From Devosia salina (GTDB taxonomy: Bacteria > Pseudomonadota > Alphaproteobacteria > Rhizobiales > Devosiaceae): a DNA stretch of 64,000 nt. Shown piece by piece: positions 43,045 through 50,221 of the stretch (position 1 is the first letter of the stretch; each line of letters begins with the position of its first letter). Location: NCBI RefSeq assembly GCF_019504385.1, contig NZ_CP080590.1, positions 2,832,001 to 2,896,000 on the forward strand, given 5' to 3'. A program made the position numbers and the translations under genes. The notes under the pieces are model-generated. The model was given only the letters and a program-made list of their open reading frames with translations. It was not told the origin of the DNA and made no database searches.

Positions 43045-43238
43045 GTTGCTGAGGCGCGCTCCGATCTCCTCCTCCCTTCGGACCCCGTATCGCAACAGCG
43101 GACTTAGGATCATCTCCTCCTCCCTTGATCCGAGGTCCATGGCAGAGCGGCATACTCCTCCTCCCTTGCTCTCTGCCCCACTTTCGATTTGGCTCCGGCC
43201 CAATCATCAGGCCCCATCCTCGGATGGGGCCTTTTTTT
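43045..43238 (+). ncRNA. Anti-Shine-Dalgarno small RNA 2 (three CCTCCTCCC hairpins)
   Basis: About 194 bases. Three successive hairpins each expose CTCCTCCTCCC in the loop: TCCG...CGGA near 43065-43082, GGATCA...TGATCC near 43107-43130, and GGCAGAGC...GCTCTCTGCC near 43141-43177. A conserved GATTTGGCTCCGGCCC segment leads into terminator GGCCCCATCC/GGATGGGGCC plus seven T. This is the architecture of the suhB/alpha-r14 (cuckoo) class, which is known to titrate or block ribosome sites. Paralogous to small RNA 3. Confidence 0.85.
43210..43238 (+). terminator. Terminator of small RNA 2
   Basis: Ten-base-pair stem GGCCCCATCC/GGATGGGGCC, TC loop, then TTTTTTT. Confidence 0.92.
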
Positions 43239-43319
43239 CGTCCCGGCGCCGCCAGGCGGGAACCTGTCGCCACCCTGTCTCGTTGCCTAGAAATTGGACA
43301 GTTTGTCGCTGTGCCTATT

Positions 43320-43374
43320 GCATAGCTGTCATGACGATCCATGCATTGCTGACCAAACGGTCAAAACCTATATT
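43320..43374 (+). promoter_or_regulatory. Small-RNA promoter P3 with upstream GCATAGCTGTCAT element
   Basis: GCATAGCTGTCAT at 43320-43332, -35 TTGCTG at 43346, 17-base spacer, -10 TATATT at 43369. Same 26-bp element spacing as P1 and P2. Confidence 0.78.
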
Positions 43375-43380
43375 CGTAAA

Positions 43381-43576
43381 CGTCGCTGGTGAAGCCGCTC
43401 CGTATCCTCCTCCCTCGGACCCGCTTCTTGCGACACCGGATCGAAACCGAATCCTCCTCCCTCGGCGACGATCCACCGGTCTGGCGCATATCCTCCTCCC
43501 ATGCGCAGGACCAAAACTTGCGATTTGGCTTCGGCCCTATCATCAGGCTCCAACTTCGGTTGGAGCCTCTTTTTTT
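43381..43576 (+). ncRNA. Anti-Shine-Dalgarno small RNA 3 (three CCTCCTCCC hairpins)
   Basis: About 196 bases, a diverged duplicate of small RNA 2. Three loops carry CCTCCTCCC within stems TCCG/CGGA, CCGA/TCGG and GCGCAT/ATGCGC. The 3' part GATTTGGCTTCGGCCC-ATCATCAGG matches unit 2, and the terminator is GGCTCCAAC-TTCG-GTTGGAGCC plus CTCTTTTTTT. Stem sequences differ from unit 2 by compensatory changes while the loops are kept, which supports RNA function. Confidence 0.85.
43546..43576 (+). terminator. Terminator of small RNA 3
   Basis: Nine-base-pair stem closed by a TTCG tetraloop, followed by CTCTTTTTTT. Confidence 0.92.
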
Positions 43577-43657
43577 GCCCGCAACCCAGGGCTTCAGCAC
43601 GCGACGGACGGGTGCCTTTCCGGCCATTCGCGCCCGGGCCGTGCCCCTCGCGAATCT

Positions 43658-43712
43658 GCATGGCAGCACTTCCCATTGCGCGTTTGTGCCGCAGGCGGCC
43701 TTGTTGGATATT
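43658..43712 (+). promoter_or_regulatory. Small-RNA promoter P4 with upstream GCATGGCAGCACT element
   Basis: GCATGGCAGCACT at 43658-43670, -35 TTGTGC at 43684, 17-base spacer, -10 GATATT at 43707. Spacing repeats P1-P3 exactly, although the element is less conserved. Confidence 0.6.
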
Positions 43713-43718
43713 GCCCTC

Positions 43719-43814
43719 AACGGCGGCGTTCGTGGTGACCCGCCCCTCCAAGGTCAGCGGCTCTGCCGTAGGCCGAACGGCCCCGCCCATCCCCTCGGGC
43801 GGGGCCATTTTTTT
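43719..43814 (+). ncRNA. Small RNA 4
   Basis: About 96 bases predicted from P4 to a strong terminator (GGCCCCGCCC/GGGCGGGGCC then ATTTTTTT). It contains one CCGCCCCTCC stretch but not the triple CCTCCTCCC loops, so it may have other targets. No protein frame with a start and ribosome site fits the interval. Prediction rests on the shared promoter architecture and the orphan terminator. Confidence 0.6.
43779..43814 (+). terminator. Terminator of small RNA 4
   Basis: Perfect 10-bp stem with an 8-base loop, followed by ATTTTTTT. The only gene downstream is convergent. Confidence 0.9.
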
Positions 43815-43860
43815 AACCGCAGCGTTGGCCGCAGTTTCTCACCGGCGCTATCGGTCCACA

Positions 43861-44325
43861 TCAGGAAGTCGTGCCTGATCCCGCCTCGGATAATTGGTCG
43901 AGCGCCTGCTCCAGCGCCGCAAACGCGTCGTCGCCCAACCGGGCCCGATACCGCGCCTCAATGTCGAGCTTGATTGCATTGCTGTCCCCCAGGGCCGCAG
44001 CCCCCTTCTCCGTCAGGCGCACAAGGCGCGCGCGGGCGTCGGCAGGATCGGGCACCCTTTCCACCACGCCCAGCGCCACCAGGTCGTCGACATGCTGCTG
44101 CACAGCCTGTTTGCTGATCCCCAGCAACCCCGCCAGCTTGCCCTGTGGCACCCCGGCATTGCGCAGATGCCCCACGACACTGCCCTGGGCCTGGGTCATC
44201 CAGTCATGACCACGCGCCACCATTGCCGCGTCGAACTCTGCCTTCCAAAGGCGGCTCAACCGCGTCAGCCGCCAGCCGATATGATCGATGAGCGGCGGCA
44301 AATTATCGTCAAGTTGCTTGACCAA
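43861..44325 (-). CDS. MarR-family transcriptional regulator
   Basis: A 154-residue winged-helix regulator. Its DNA-binding region is VPQGKLAGLLGISKQAVQQHVDDLVALGVVERVPDPADARARLVRLT. TTG 44325 is taken as start because AGAGGA lies about 8 bases upstream. Codons 2-6 fall inside a palindrome identical to one further upstream, so it should repress itself and the divergent cupin gene. Ligand unknown. Confidence 0.9.
   Translation of the reverse strand: MVKQLDDNLPPLIDHIGWRLTRLSRLWKAEFDAAMVARGHDWMTQAQGSVVGHLRNAGVPQGKLAGLLGISKQAVQQHVDDLVALGVVERVPDPADARARLVRLTEKGAAALGDSNAIKLDIEARYRARLGDDAFAALEQALDQLSEAGSGTTS
44308..44322. promoter_or_regulatory. MarR operator, proximal copy
   Basis: GTCAAG-TTG-CTTGAC, a perfect 6-bp inverted repeat, inside the first codons of the marR-type gene. 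Confidence 0.82.
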
Positions 44326-44342
44326 ATTGAAATCCTCTATTA

Positions 44343-44357
44343 GTCAAGTTGCTTGAC
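44343..44357. promoter_or_regulatory. MarR operator, distal copy
   Basis: Exact copy of the 15-bp palindrome at 44308-44322, 35 bp away. Two identical sites in one divergent gap strongly suggest cooperative or dual-promoter repression. Confidence 0.85.
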
Positions 44358-44404
44358 GGAATAGCAGCCGCTGCCGTCCAGTTCAACTGACATGAGTCAC
44401 ATCC

Positions 44405-44779
44405 ATGCCCATCACCAAGGCTTCGGCCGCGCCGACCTTCCAGCTACCTGGCACGATCTTCACCGGACTGGCCTCGCCCAGCCGCGGCTCAACCAGCAAC
44501 GCCGTCTGGCACCTGCGCATCGCGCCCGGCACCAAGGCAACGCCACATCGCCTCACCCATGAGGAAATATTCGTCTGCACTGCGGGGCAAGGCTCGGCGC
44601 AGATCGGCACCGAGACCCACGACATCGAAGAGGGCGACACCCTGATCGTCCCGCCCGATACTGACCTGACGCTCACCAATGTCGGCAACACGGATTTCTG
44701 CGCCGTGACCATATTCCCCGTTGGCGGCCAGGCCATCCTGCCCGGACAGGCACCTTTCACGCCACCCTGGGCACAATAA
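44405..44779 (+). CDS. Cupin-domain protein
   Basis: A 124-residue single-domain cupin. The metal-binding motif is PHRLTHEEIFVCTAGQGSAQIG, where usual His/Glu ligands are partly kept (H-x3-HEE), and the second motif is GDTLIVPPDTDLTLTNVG. It is the apparent target of the divergent MarR regulator. Catalysis, for example as an isomerase or dioxygenase, is not predictable. It ends 4 bases from the convergent aminotransferase gene. Confidence 0.9.
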   Translation: MPITKASAAPTFQLPGTIFTGLASPSRGSTSNAVWHLRIAPGTKATPHRLTHEEIFVCTAGQGSAQIGTETHDIEEGDTLIVPPDTDLTLTNVGNTDFCAVTIFPVGGQAILPGQAPFTPPWAQ

Positions 44780-44783
44780 GGGT

Positions 44784-45986
44784 TCAGTGGATCCCGGCGC
44801 AGAACGCCTGGATCCGCTTGACCGCCTCTTCCAGTTCCGCATTGCTGGCCGCATAGCTGAGGCGGAAATGCCCCGGCAGGCCGAAAGCCGTGCCATGCAC
44901 CAGCGCCACGCCGGTCTCTTCGAGCAGCGCCAGCACGAAATCCTCGTCGGTATCGAGTTTCGTGCCCCCGGCACTGGTCTTGCCCAGCAGCCGCTGGCAC
45001 GAGGGGAACACATAGAACGCTCCCTCCGGCGTCAGGCAGTCGAGCCCGGTATTGGCATTGAGCCCCGCCACCACAAGATCGCGCCGCGCCTGGAACGCGT
45101 CCCGCCACTCCTTGAGGAAATCCTGCGGCCCGTTCAGCGCCTCGACCGCCGCCCATTGCGAGATCGAGCTGGGATTGGTGGTCGACTGGCTCTGCAGCTT
45201 CACCATCGCGGCCAGCAATTCCTTGGGCCCCGTGCAATAGCCGATGCGCCAGCCCGTCATGGCATGCGACTTGGAAACGCCGTTCATGGTGAGGGTCCTG
45301 GCCTGCAGCCGGGGCTCCACCTGGGCGATCGTGGCGAAGGTCTTGCCGTCATAGACCAGCACTTCGTAGATGTCGTCGGTGAGGATATGCACATGCGGAT
45401 GGCGCATCAGCACCTCCGCCAACCCCTTCAATTCATTAGCCGAATAGGCCGCGCCCGTCGGGTTGGACGGCGTATTGAGGATCAGCCACTTGGTCTTTTC
45501 CGAGATCGCCGCCTCCAGCGCCTCGGGCGTCAGCTTGAACCCGGTCAAGGCATCCGCCACCGCAAACACCGGCTCCGCCCCACACAACCGCACGATTTCG
45601 GGGTAGCTCACCCAATAGGGCACCGGCACCACGACCTCGTCGCCCGGATTGAGCGTCGCCATCAAGGCATTGAAAATGATCTGCTTTCCACCCGACCCGA
45701 CAAAGCAGTCTGCCGCCGTTACGTCGAGCCCGTTGTCGCGCCGGAATTTTGCCGCCACCGCTTCCTTGAGCTCGGCAATGCCATCCACATTGGTATAGCG
45801 CGTCTTGCCCTCGTCCATGGCCCGCTTGGCGGCGTCACGGACGTTCTCCGGCGTGTCGAAATCCGGTTCACCCGCCGAAAGCGCGATGATGTCCTTGCCC
45901 TCGGCGGCCATCACCCGCGCCTTCTGGCTGATCGCCACGGTTGCTGACGGCGCCACGCGCCCCAGTGCATCGGACAAGAAACCCAT
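44784..45986 (-). CDS. Pyridoxal-phosphate aminotransferase (aspartate aminotransferase type)
   Basis: A 400-residue class I aminotransferase of the 1-beta subgroup. Landmarks are SAGEPDFDTPENV, TPSNPTG, the PLP lysine in SKSHAMTGWRIGY (about 234) and FRLSYAAS with the substrate-binding Arg. It interconverts aspartate and oxaloacetate, possibly also acting on prephenate as in rhizobia. Monocistronic by position. Confidence 0.95.
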   Translation of the reverse strand: MGFLSDALGRVAPSATVAISQKARVMAAEGKDIIALSAGEPDFDTPENVRDAAKRAMDEGKTRYTNVDGIAELKEAVAAKFRRDNGLDVTAADCFVGSGGKQIIFNALMATLNPGDEVVVPVPYWVSYPEIVRLCGAEPVFAVADALTGFKLTPEALEAAISEKTKWLILNTPSNPTGAAYSANELKGLAEVLMRHPHVHILTDDIYEVLVYDGKTFATIAQVEPRLQARTLTMNGVSKSHAMTGWRIGYCTGPKELLAAMVKLQSQSTTNPSSISQWAAVEALNGPQDFLKEWRDAFQARRDLVVAGLNANTGLDCLTPEGAFYVFPSCQRLLGKTSAGGTKLDTDEDFVLALLEETGVALVHGTAFGLPGHFRLSYAASNAELEEAVKRIQAFCAGIH

Positions 45987-46107
45987 CTACGCCTCCCATT
46001 CGGCATGTCACGGGCCAAGACGCAGCATCATGGCCCCGCATGCACACAGCCGTTCCGCTTCTAGCGGCCCGAGCAGGGACTGCGAAGGGGGTAAGTGGCT
46101 CTGCCGG

Positions 46108-46524
46108 TCAAATTCCGATACCGGACGTGCTGCGCAGCACCACGCCCTGCACCCGCCAGCCTTCGTCGCGCTCGTCCGCGAGCTGATAGATCGCCTCCCA
46201 GACGCGACCGTCCTTGTCGACCAGCTCGACCGATTGCACCACCACGCCCGGCGCGAGCTCGCGGAACGCACCGAAGCTATGGGATCGCGACGTGGCAATC
46301 GGGGCATAGCCGGAGCGGGCAATATCGTCTGCGAAGCGCTGCGGATCGCCTTGGTAGGCGGCCCGGAACCCTGCCCCCGCAAAGGACAGGGCCGCTTCAG
46401 CGTCGCCATCGCGCAGTGCCACGATCTGGCCGGTGACCGTGGCGCGCCAGGCCGCTTCGGCCTCCTGCGCCCAGCCTGGCATCAGCATCAAAACACTCAG
46501 TAACAGTCCCAGAAATACGCGCAT
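46108..46524 (-). CDS. DUF4864 secreted protein
   Basis: A 138-residue protein with a signal peptide (MRVFLGLLLSVLMLMPGWAQ) and the DUF4864 body (VTGQIVALRDGDAEAALSFA, APGVVVQSVELVDKDGRVWEAIYQLADERDEGWRVQGVVLRS). The fold resembles NTF2. GGGAGG lies 7 bases before ATG 46524. Function unknown; likely periplasmic. Confidence 0.9.
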   Translation of the reverse strand: MRVFLGLLLSVLMLMPGWAQEAEAAWRATVTGQIVALRDGDAEAALSFAGAGFRAAYQGDPQRFADDIARSGYAPIATSRSHSFGAFRELAPGVVVQSVELVDKDGRVWEAIYQLADERDEGWRVQGVVLRSTSGIGI

Positions 46525-46672
46525 CACTCAGCCTCCCTTGGCTCGGACAGCCGGCCGGCTGCCACAGTTCTGCCCTCAAATGGTCCCGCCCTGTCCCCCT
46601 TCGGTTCATAGTCGAACCGTTTTTGCGTGGTGATCTTACCACCATCGGAAACGAGGATACGACGTCGATCCC

Positions 46673-46981
46673 ATGCACAAATCTACGTCCCCCCAGCGCA
46701 AAAGTTTCAGGCTGACGGCCGCCTTCGGCGCATTCGGTGCGACCCTGGCAATGGCGGGAGCGCTGTTTGTCGGCGTTTCACCCGCCCAGGCCGCCGAATT
46801 TGCCACGCAGCCTGATACACAGATTGCGGTCTTCATGGTGCCGCTGACCCTGCTCGTGCTGGTCCTGCTTTTCGAGGTGGCGCGCTTTGCCTGGCGCGGC
46901 ACACTTCCGGCTCACGCACCCGCCCGCGCGCCGCGCCCCACCGATTGGGCCCGTTCGCCGGAGGACAATCGAGCCGCTTGA
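46673..46981 (+). CDS. Small membrane protein, unknown
   Basis: A 102-residue protein with a probable signal or first helix (LTAAFGAFGATLAMAGALFVGVSPAQA) and a second helix (IAVFMVPLTLLVLVLLFEVARFAW), then a Pro/Ala-rich cytoplasmic tail. No family recognised. It precedes the CBS-domain gene, separated by a hairpin. Confidence 0.65.
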   Translation: MHKSTSPQRKSFRLTAAFGAFGATLAMAGALFVGVSPAQAAEFATQPDTQIAVFMVPLTLLVLVLLFEVARFAWRGTLPAHAPARAPRPTDWARSPEDNRAA

Positions 46982-47054
46982 CTGTGTTTCCCCCTGACGA
47001 ATGACTTGGCCGGCGCTTGCGTCGGCCATTCTTTTTGACTTTCGGCCTATTGCG

Positions 47055-47075
47055 GTGGACCCGGCTCGGGTCCAC
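47055..47075. promoter_or_regulatory. Perfect hairpin before CBS-domain gene
   Basis: GTGGACCCG-GCT-CGGGTCCAC is a perfect 9-bp stem with a 3-base loop, 29 bases before the start codon. No T-run follows. It could be a leader structure or a protein site. Confidence 0.6.
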
Positions 47076-47104
47076 ACTTCCGGTCTCACCAGGAGGAATG
47101 ACCA

Positions 47105-47533
47105 ATGCATGTCGATGCCATCCTGAAGACCAAAGGGTCAGACGTCTTTACCTTGCCCAGGACGGGCACGCTGGCAGACGCGGTTGCCATGCTCAACGCT
47201 CACAATATCGGCGCCATCGTCATTACCGAGGATGCAGGCCGCATCGTCGGCATCCTGTCCGAGCGCGACATTGTCCGCCAGTTGGGCAAGAATCCCAGCG
47301 GCGCGCTGTCCCTGTCCATCGCTGATTGCATGACCAAAGGCGTGGTCACGTGCGAACGCACCACCACCATAGACGATGTCATGGAATCGATGACCCAGCG
47401 TCGCATCCGCCACATGCCGGTGGCCGCGGACGGCAAGCTGATCGGCATCATCTCGATCGGCGACGTCGTCAAGCTCAAGATCGCCGAGGTCGAGCACGAG
47501 GCCGAGTCGCTGCGCGAATATATCGCCGGCTAG
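47105..47533 (+). CDS. CBS-domain protein
   Basis: A 142-residue protein made of two CBS modules (TLADAVAMLNAHNIGAIVITEDAGRIVGILSERDIVRQL and TIDDVMESMTQRRIRHMPVAADGKLIGIISIGDVVKLK). Such stand-alone pairs bind adenine nucleotides and act as energy or stress sensors. AGGAGG precedes the ATG. No partner protein is adjacent. Confidence 0.95.
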   Translation: MHVDAILKTKGSDVFTLPRTGTLADAVAMLNAHNIGAIVITEDAGRIVGILSERDIVRQLGKNPSGALSLSIADCMTKGVVTCERTTTIDDVMESMTQRRIRHMPVAADGKLIGIISIGDVVKLKIAEVEHEAESLREYIAG

Positions 47534-47545
47534 CGGTCTCGGGTC

Positions 47546-47944
47546 TCAGGGAGCCAGCCGCATCAACCCGGCACTGGTGGGCGCGAACCCGCACGCCCGA
47601 TAGAAGCCCTCGAGCCGGAGTTCGAAATCCACGTGCAGCCAATGCACGCCCTGTTGACGGGCAGTTTCGACCGCGCGCCGCACCAGTTCGGTTGCGATGC
47701 CCCGCCGGCGATAATCAGGATCCACCGCCGTATCGAGGATGAAGGCGTGAATGCCGCCATCCCAGGCGACATTGACAAAGCCGACAAGCCGATCGCCATC
47801 GCGCGCAATCACATAGGCAAGGCTCCGGGCCAACACGGCCCCGTAATCCGTCGGCGGCGGCGCGCCCCAGGAGCGACGCCAGAATGCCGCCAGGGTATCG
47901 AGCTCTAGCCGCTCGCCAATGCCATAGCTGATCGCGCTGCCCAC
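47546..47944 (-). CDS. GNAT family N-acetyltransferase
   Basis: A 132-residue acetyltransferase from a GTG start with GGAGAGG upstream. The acetyl-CoA loop is VDPDYRRRGIATELVRRAVETAR and the C-terminal part is HVDFELRLEGFYRACGFAPT. Substrate unknown. It is convergent with the CBS gene. Confidence 0.88.
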   Translation of the reverse strand: MGSAISYGIGERLELDTLAAFWRRSWGAPPPTDYGAVLARSLAYVIARDGDRLVGFVNVAWDGGIHAFILDTAVDPDYRRRGIATELVRRAVETARQQGVHWLHVDFELRLEGFYRACGFAPTSAGLMRLAP

Positions 47945-48055
47945 CTTACCAACCTCTCCAAAGCTTCATTCAGTCGCAAGGTCGTGAAGAGCTTGCCTTG
48001 CCTATGGTCGTGCTCATGCCGGTTCCCGGCGATCCCATGCAAAGGATGAACGACC

Positions 48056-48688
48056 ATGAAGACGATTTCCACCACTGCCATCGTGGCCCTGATGACCGCC
48101 TCCATCGGCCTTGGTGCCGTGGCGCCGGCTATGGCCCAGAATGCCACTCCGGCGACGCCGGCCGCACAGTCCCAGTCTGACGCCTCGGCCCCCGGCGCCG
48201 AACACGGCTTCCGCAAAGGTCCGGGCATGCGCCAGGGCGGCGGCATGATGGGCGGCGGCCTGTTCAGCATCGAGCACGGCGCGGAAGCCATCGAGATTGC
48301 CATTGTCCGGCTCAGCCATGCCATCGATTTGACCGACGAGCAGACTGTGCTGCTCGAGGCCCTCAAGACCGATGCCTTGGCTGCCGCTTCCGCCTTCGAT
48401 GCCGCCACCGAGGGTCTGCGCCCCACCCCTCCGGCCCAGGGCGACACGGCCGCGGTCCCGGACATCTCCGAGCGTTTCGACAATCGCATCGCCATCGAGA
48501 CCGCCCGTCTTGCGGCCCTCGAAGCCGTGCAGCCCGCCTTCACCGCCTTCTTCGACAGCCTGACTGACGAGCAGAAGGCGGCCCTCATCCCCGAGCGTGG
48601 CGAGCGCATGGGACAGATGGGCATGCAGCAGGGTGGCCCCGGCCAACGCGACGGCAGCCATCGCCCCATGGGTCAGGGCAACCGCTAG
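48056..48688 (+). CDS. Periplasmic Spy/CpxP-like LTxxQ protein
   Basis: A 210-residue protein with signal peptide (TTAIVALMTASIGLGAVAPAMA). Two LTxxQ-type motifs are visible, LTDEQTVLLEALK (about 90) and LTDEQKAALIPE (about 167), within helices, and Gly/Met-rich segments (GMRQGGGMMGGG; MGQMGMQQGG) flank them. Spy-like proteins are ATP-independent chaperones or metal-stress sensors of the periplasm; the Met-rich parts could bind copper. Terminated by a strong hairpin at 48771. Confidence 0.8.
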   Translation: MKTISTTAIVALMTASIGLGAVAPAMAQNATPATPAAQSQSDASAPGAEHGFRKGPGMRQGGGMMGGGLFSIEHGAEAIEIAIVRLSHAIDLTDEQTVLLEALKTDALAAASAFDAATEGLRPTPPAQGDTAAVPDISERFDNRIAIETARLAALEAVQPAFTAFFDSLTDEQKAALIPERGERMGQMGMQQGGPGQRDGSHRPMGQGNR

Positions 48689-48770
48689 GCCAGCGAGAAC
48701 CGGCCGCCGCGCTCCTTCGTCGGCGGCCATAGCGGCACCCCCTCCGCCCCCATTATTGTGGGTGCTGCCG

Positions 48771-48804
48771 AACCCCGGCTCTCAACAGCCGGGGTTTGCT
48801 TTTG
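48771..48804 (+). terminator. Rho-independent terminator
   Basis: AACCCCGGCT and AGCCGGGGTT form a 10-bp stem with a 6-base loop, followed by TGCTTTTG. It ends the Spy-like transcript 47 bases before the next start codon. Confidence 0.88.
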
Positions 48805-48850
48805 CCTGCGCCTCGACTACGAGAAGGGTACCACTCCCTGCAGGCCGTCC

Positions 48851-50083
48851 ATGACCCGTCTCCCCCTCGATCCCGCGCGCATCCGCTCTCTCTTCCCGGC
48901 CTTCTCCGAGCCCAGCCTGGCAGGTCAGGCCTTCTTCGAAAACGCCGGCGGCTCCTATACCGCCCAGGCCACGCTTGACCGGCTCGACCACTATTATCGC
49001 GCCACCAAGGTGCAGCCCTATGGCGTCTATTCCGCCTCGGAAGCGGCTGGGGCGGCCATGGACCTCGCCTATGAACGTCTCGCCCGGGCACTCAACGTCC
49101 CATCGGACTGGATCCATATCGGCCCTTCGAGTTCCGCCAATACCTATGTGCTGGCCAATGCGTTCGGTGCCTGGCTCAAGCCCGGCGACGCCATCATCGT
49201 CACCAATCAGGATCACGAGGCCAATACCGGCAATTGGCGGCGCCTTGCCGCGCGCGGCATCGAGGTGCGCGAATGGCAGGTGGATACCGAAACCGCCCGT
49301 CTCTCGCTGGACGCGCTCGATGTCCTGCTCGATGAGCGGGTCAAGCTGGTCGCCGCCCCGCATTGCTCCAATATCGTGGGCGACATCAACCCCATCGCCG
49401 ACATCGCCACCCGCGCCCATGCCGTGGGCGCCGTGCTTGCGGTCGATGGCGTCAGCTATGCCCCGCACGGCCTGCCCGATCTCGCCGCTTTGGGCGCCGA
49501 CATCTATTTCTTCTCAGCCTACAAGACCTATGGTCCGCATCAGGGCGTCATGGCCATCCGCCCCGAACTGGCTCGCGCCCTGCCCAATCAGGGCCATTAT
49601 TTCAACGACACCAAGCTGCGCTACCGCCTGACCCCTTCTGGTCCCGACCATGCGCAGATCGCCGCCACCGCCGGCATCGTCGACTATCTCGAACAGGTCG
49701 CCGCGCTCGCCCCGGCCACCGTCGAAGGCGTCGACCCCTTCCGCCGCGCCCATGCCGCCATGCGCGCCCAGGAAATCGCCCTCGCCACCCCGCTGCTCGA
49801 TTACCTGCGCACCCGCAACGATATCCGCCTCATCGGCCCGTCCGATCCGGCCGTCCGCGCCCCGACCATTTCAGTCCTGCACGCCGAACCCGGCATCGAC
49901 ATTGCCCGCCGCCTGGCCCGGCATGGCATCATGGCCTCGGGTGGCAATTTCTACGCCGTACGCCTGCTCGAAGCCCTGGGCATCGACCCGCACAATCACG
50001 GTGTCCTCCGCCTCTCCTTCGTGCACTACACCACGCCCGACGAAATCCAGCGGCTGATCACGGCACTCGACACAGAGCTTTAG
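48851..50083 (+). CDS. Class V aminotransferase / cysteine desulfurase-like protein
   Basis: A 410-residue PLP enzyme (cysteine desulfurase-like family, TIGR01976 type). It starts with AFFENAGGSYTAQATLDRLDHYY and has the cofactor motifs HEANTGNWRRLA, VDGVSYAPHGLPDL and the Schiff-base Lys in FFSAYKTYGPHQGVMAI (about 220). There is no obvious mobile Cys loop, so true desulfurase activity is doubtful. It may act on an amino acid without sulfur. Upstream in-frame codons overlap the terminator, so ATG 48851 is used. Confidence 0.9.
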   Translation: MTRLPLDPARIRSLFPAFSEPSLAGQAFFENAGGSYTAQATLDRLDHYYRATKVQPYGVYSASEAAGAAMDLAYERLARALNVPSDWIHIGPSSSANTYVLANAFGAWLKPGDAIIVTNQDHEANTGNWRRLAARGIEVREWQVDTETARLSLDALDVLLDERVKLVAAPHCSNIVGDINPIADIATRAHAVGAVLAVDGVSYAPHGLPDLAALGADIYFFSAYKTYGPHQGVMAIRPELARALPNQGHYFNDTKLRYRLTPSGPDHAQIAATAGIVDYLEQVAALAPATVEGVDPFRRAHAAMRAQEIALATPLLDYLRTRNDIRLIGPSDPAVRAPTISVLHAEPGIDIARRLARHGIMASGGNFYAVRLLEALGIDPHNHGVLRLSFVHYTTPDEIQRLITALDTEL

Positions 50084-50105
50084 CCCTGCCACGACCACCA
50101 GCCCC

Positions 50106-50184
50106 CACCCTCCCCCTTGTGGGGAGGGAAGCGAGATAGGACTTGGCTCGCTAAGTCCGTTGAATCGAGCAGGGTGGGGGTGTC
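50106..50184 (+). repeat. Intergenic repeat, family B copy 2
   Basis: A 79-bp near-identical copy of 41391-41474 with the same orientation; it lacks CCT from the middle and has one substitution-rich junction. Ends are complementary (CCCCCACCCT / AGGGTGGGGG). It lies 37 bases before a transporter start codon. Confidence 0.9.
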
Positions 50185-50221
50185 GGCCCATCGTTTTGCA
50201 CCGCCTCGAGATCATCTCCCC

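Noticed and set aside
43060..43515. Repeated CCTCCTCCC units as a CRISPR array
   Set aside because: Units are about 9-12 bp, not 24-40 bp, spacing is irregular, and each unit lies in a hairpin loop. No cas genes are present.
43046..43973. Several overlapping open frames of 100-230 codons across the small-RNA cluster
   Set aside because: They cross terminators and promoters, have no ribosome site and show no recognisable protein. RNA stems with compensatory changes and T-run terminators explain the region better.
46602..46625. CGGTTC-N6-GAACCG followed by T-run as a terminator
   Set aside because: No plus-strand gene lies upstream to be terminated and the stem is only 6 bp. It could equally be an operator for the DUF4864 gene, so I did not call it.
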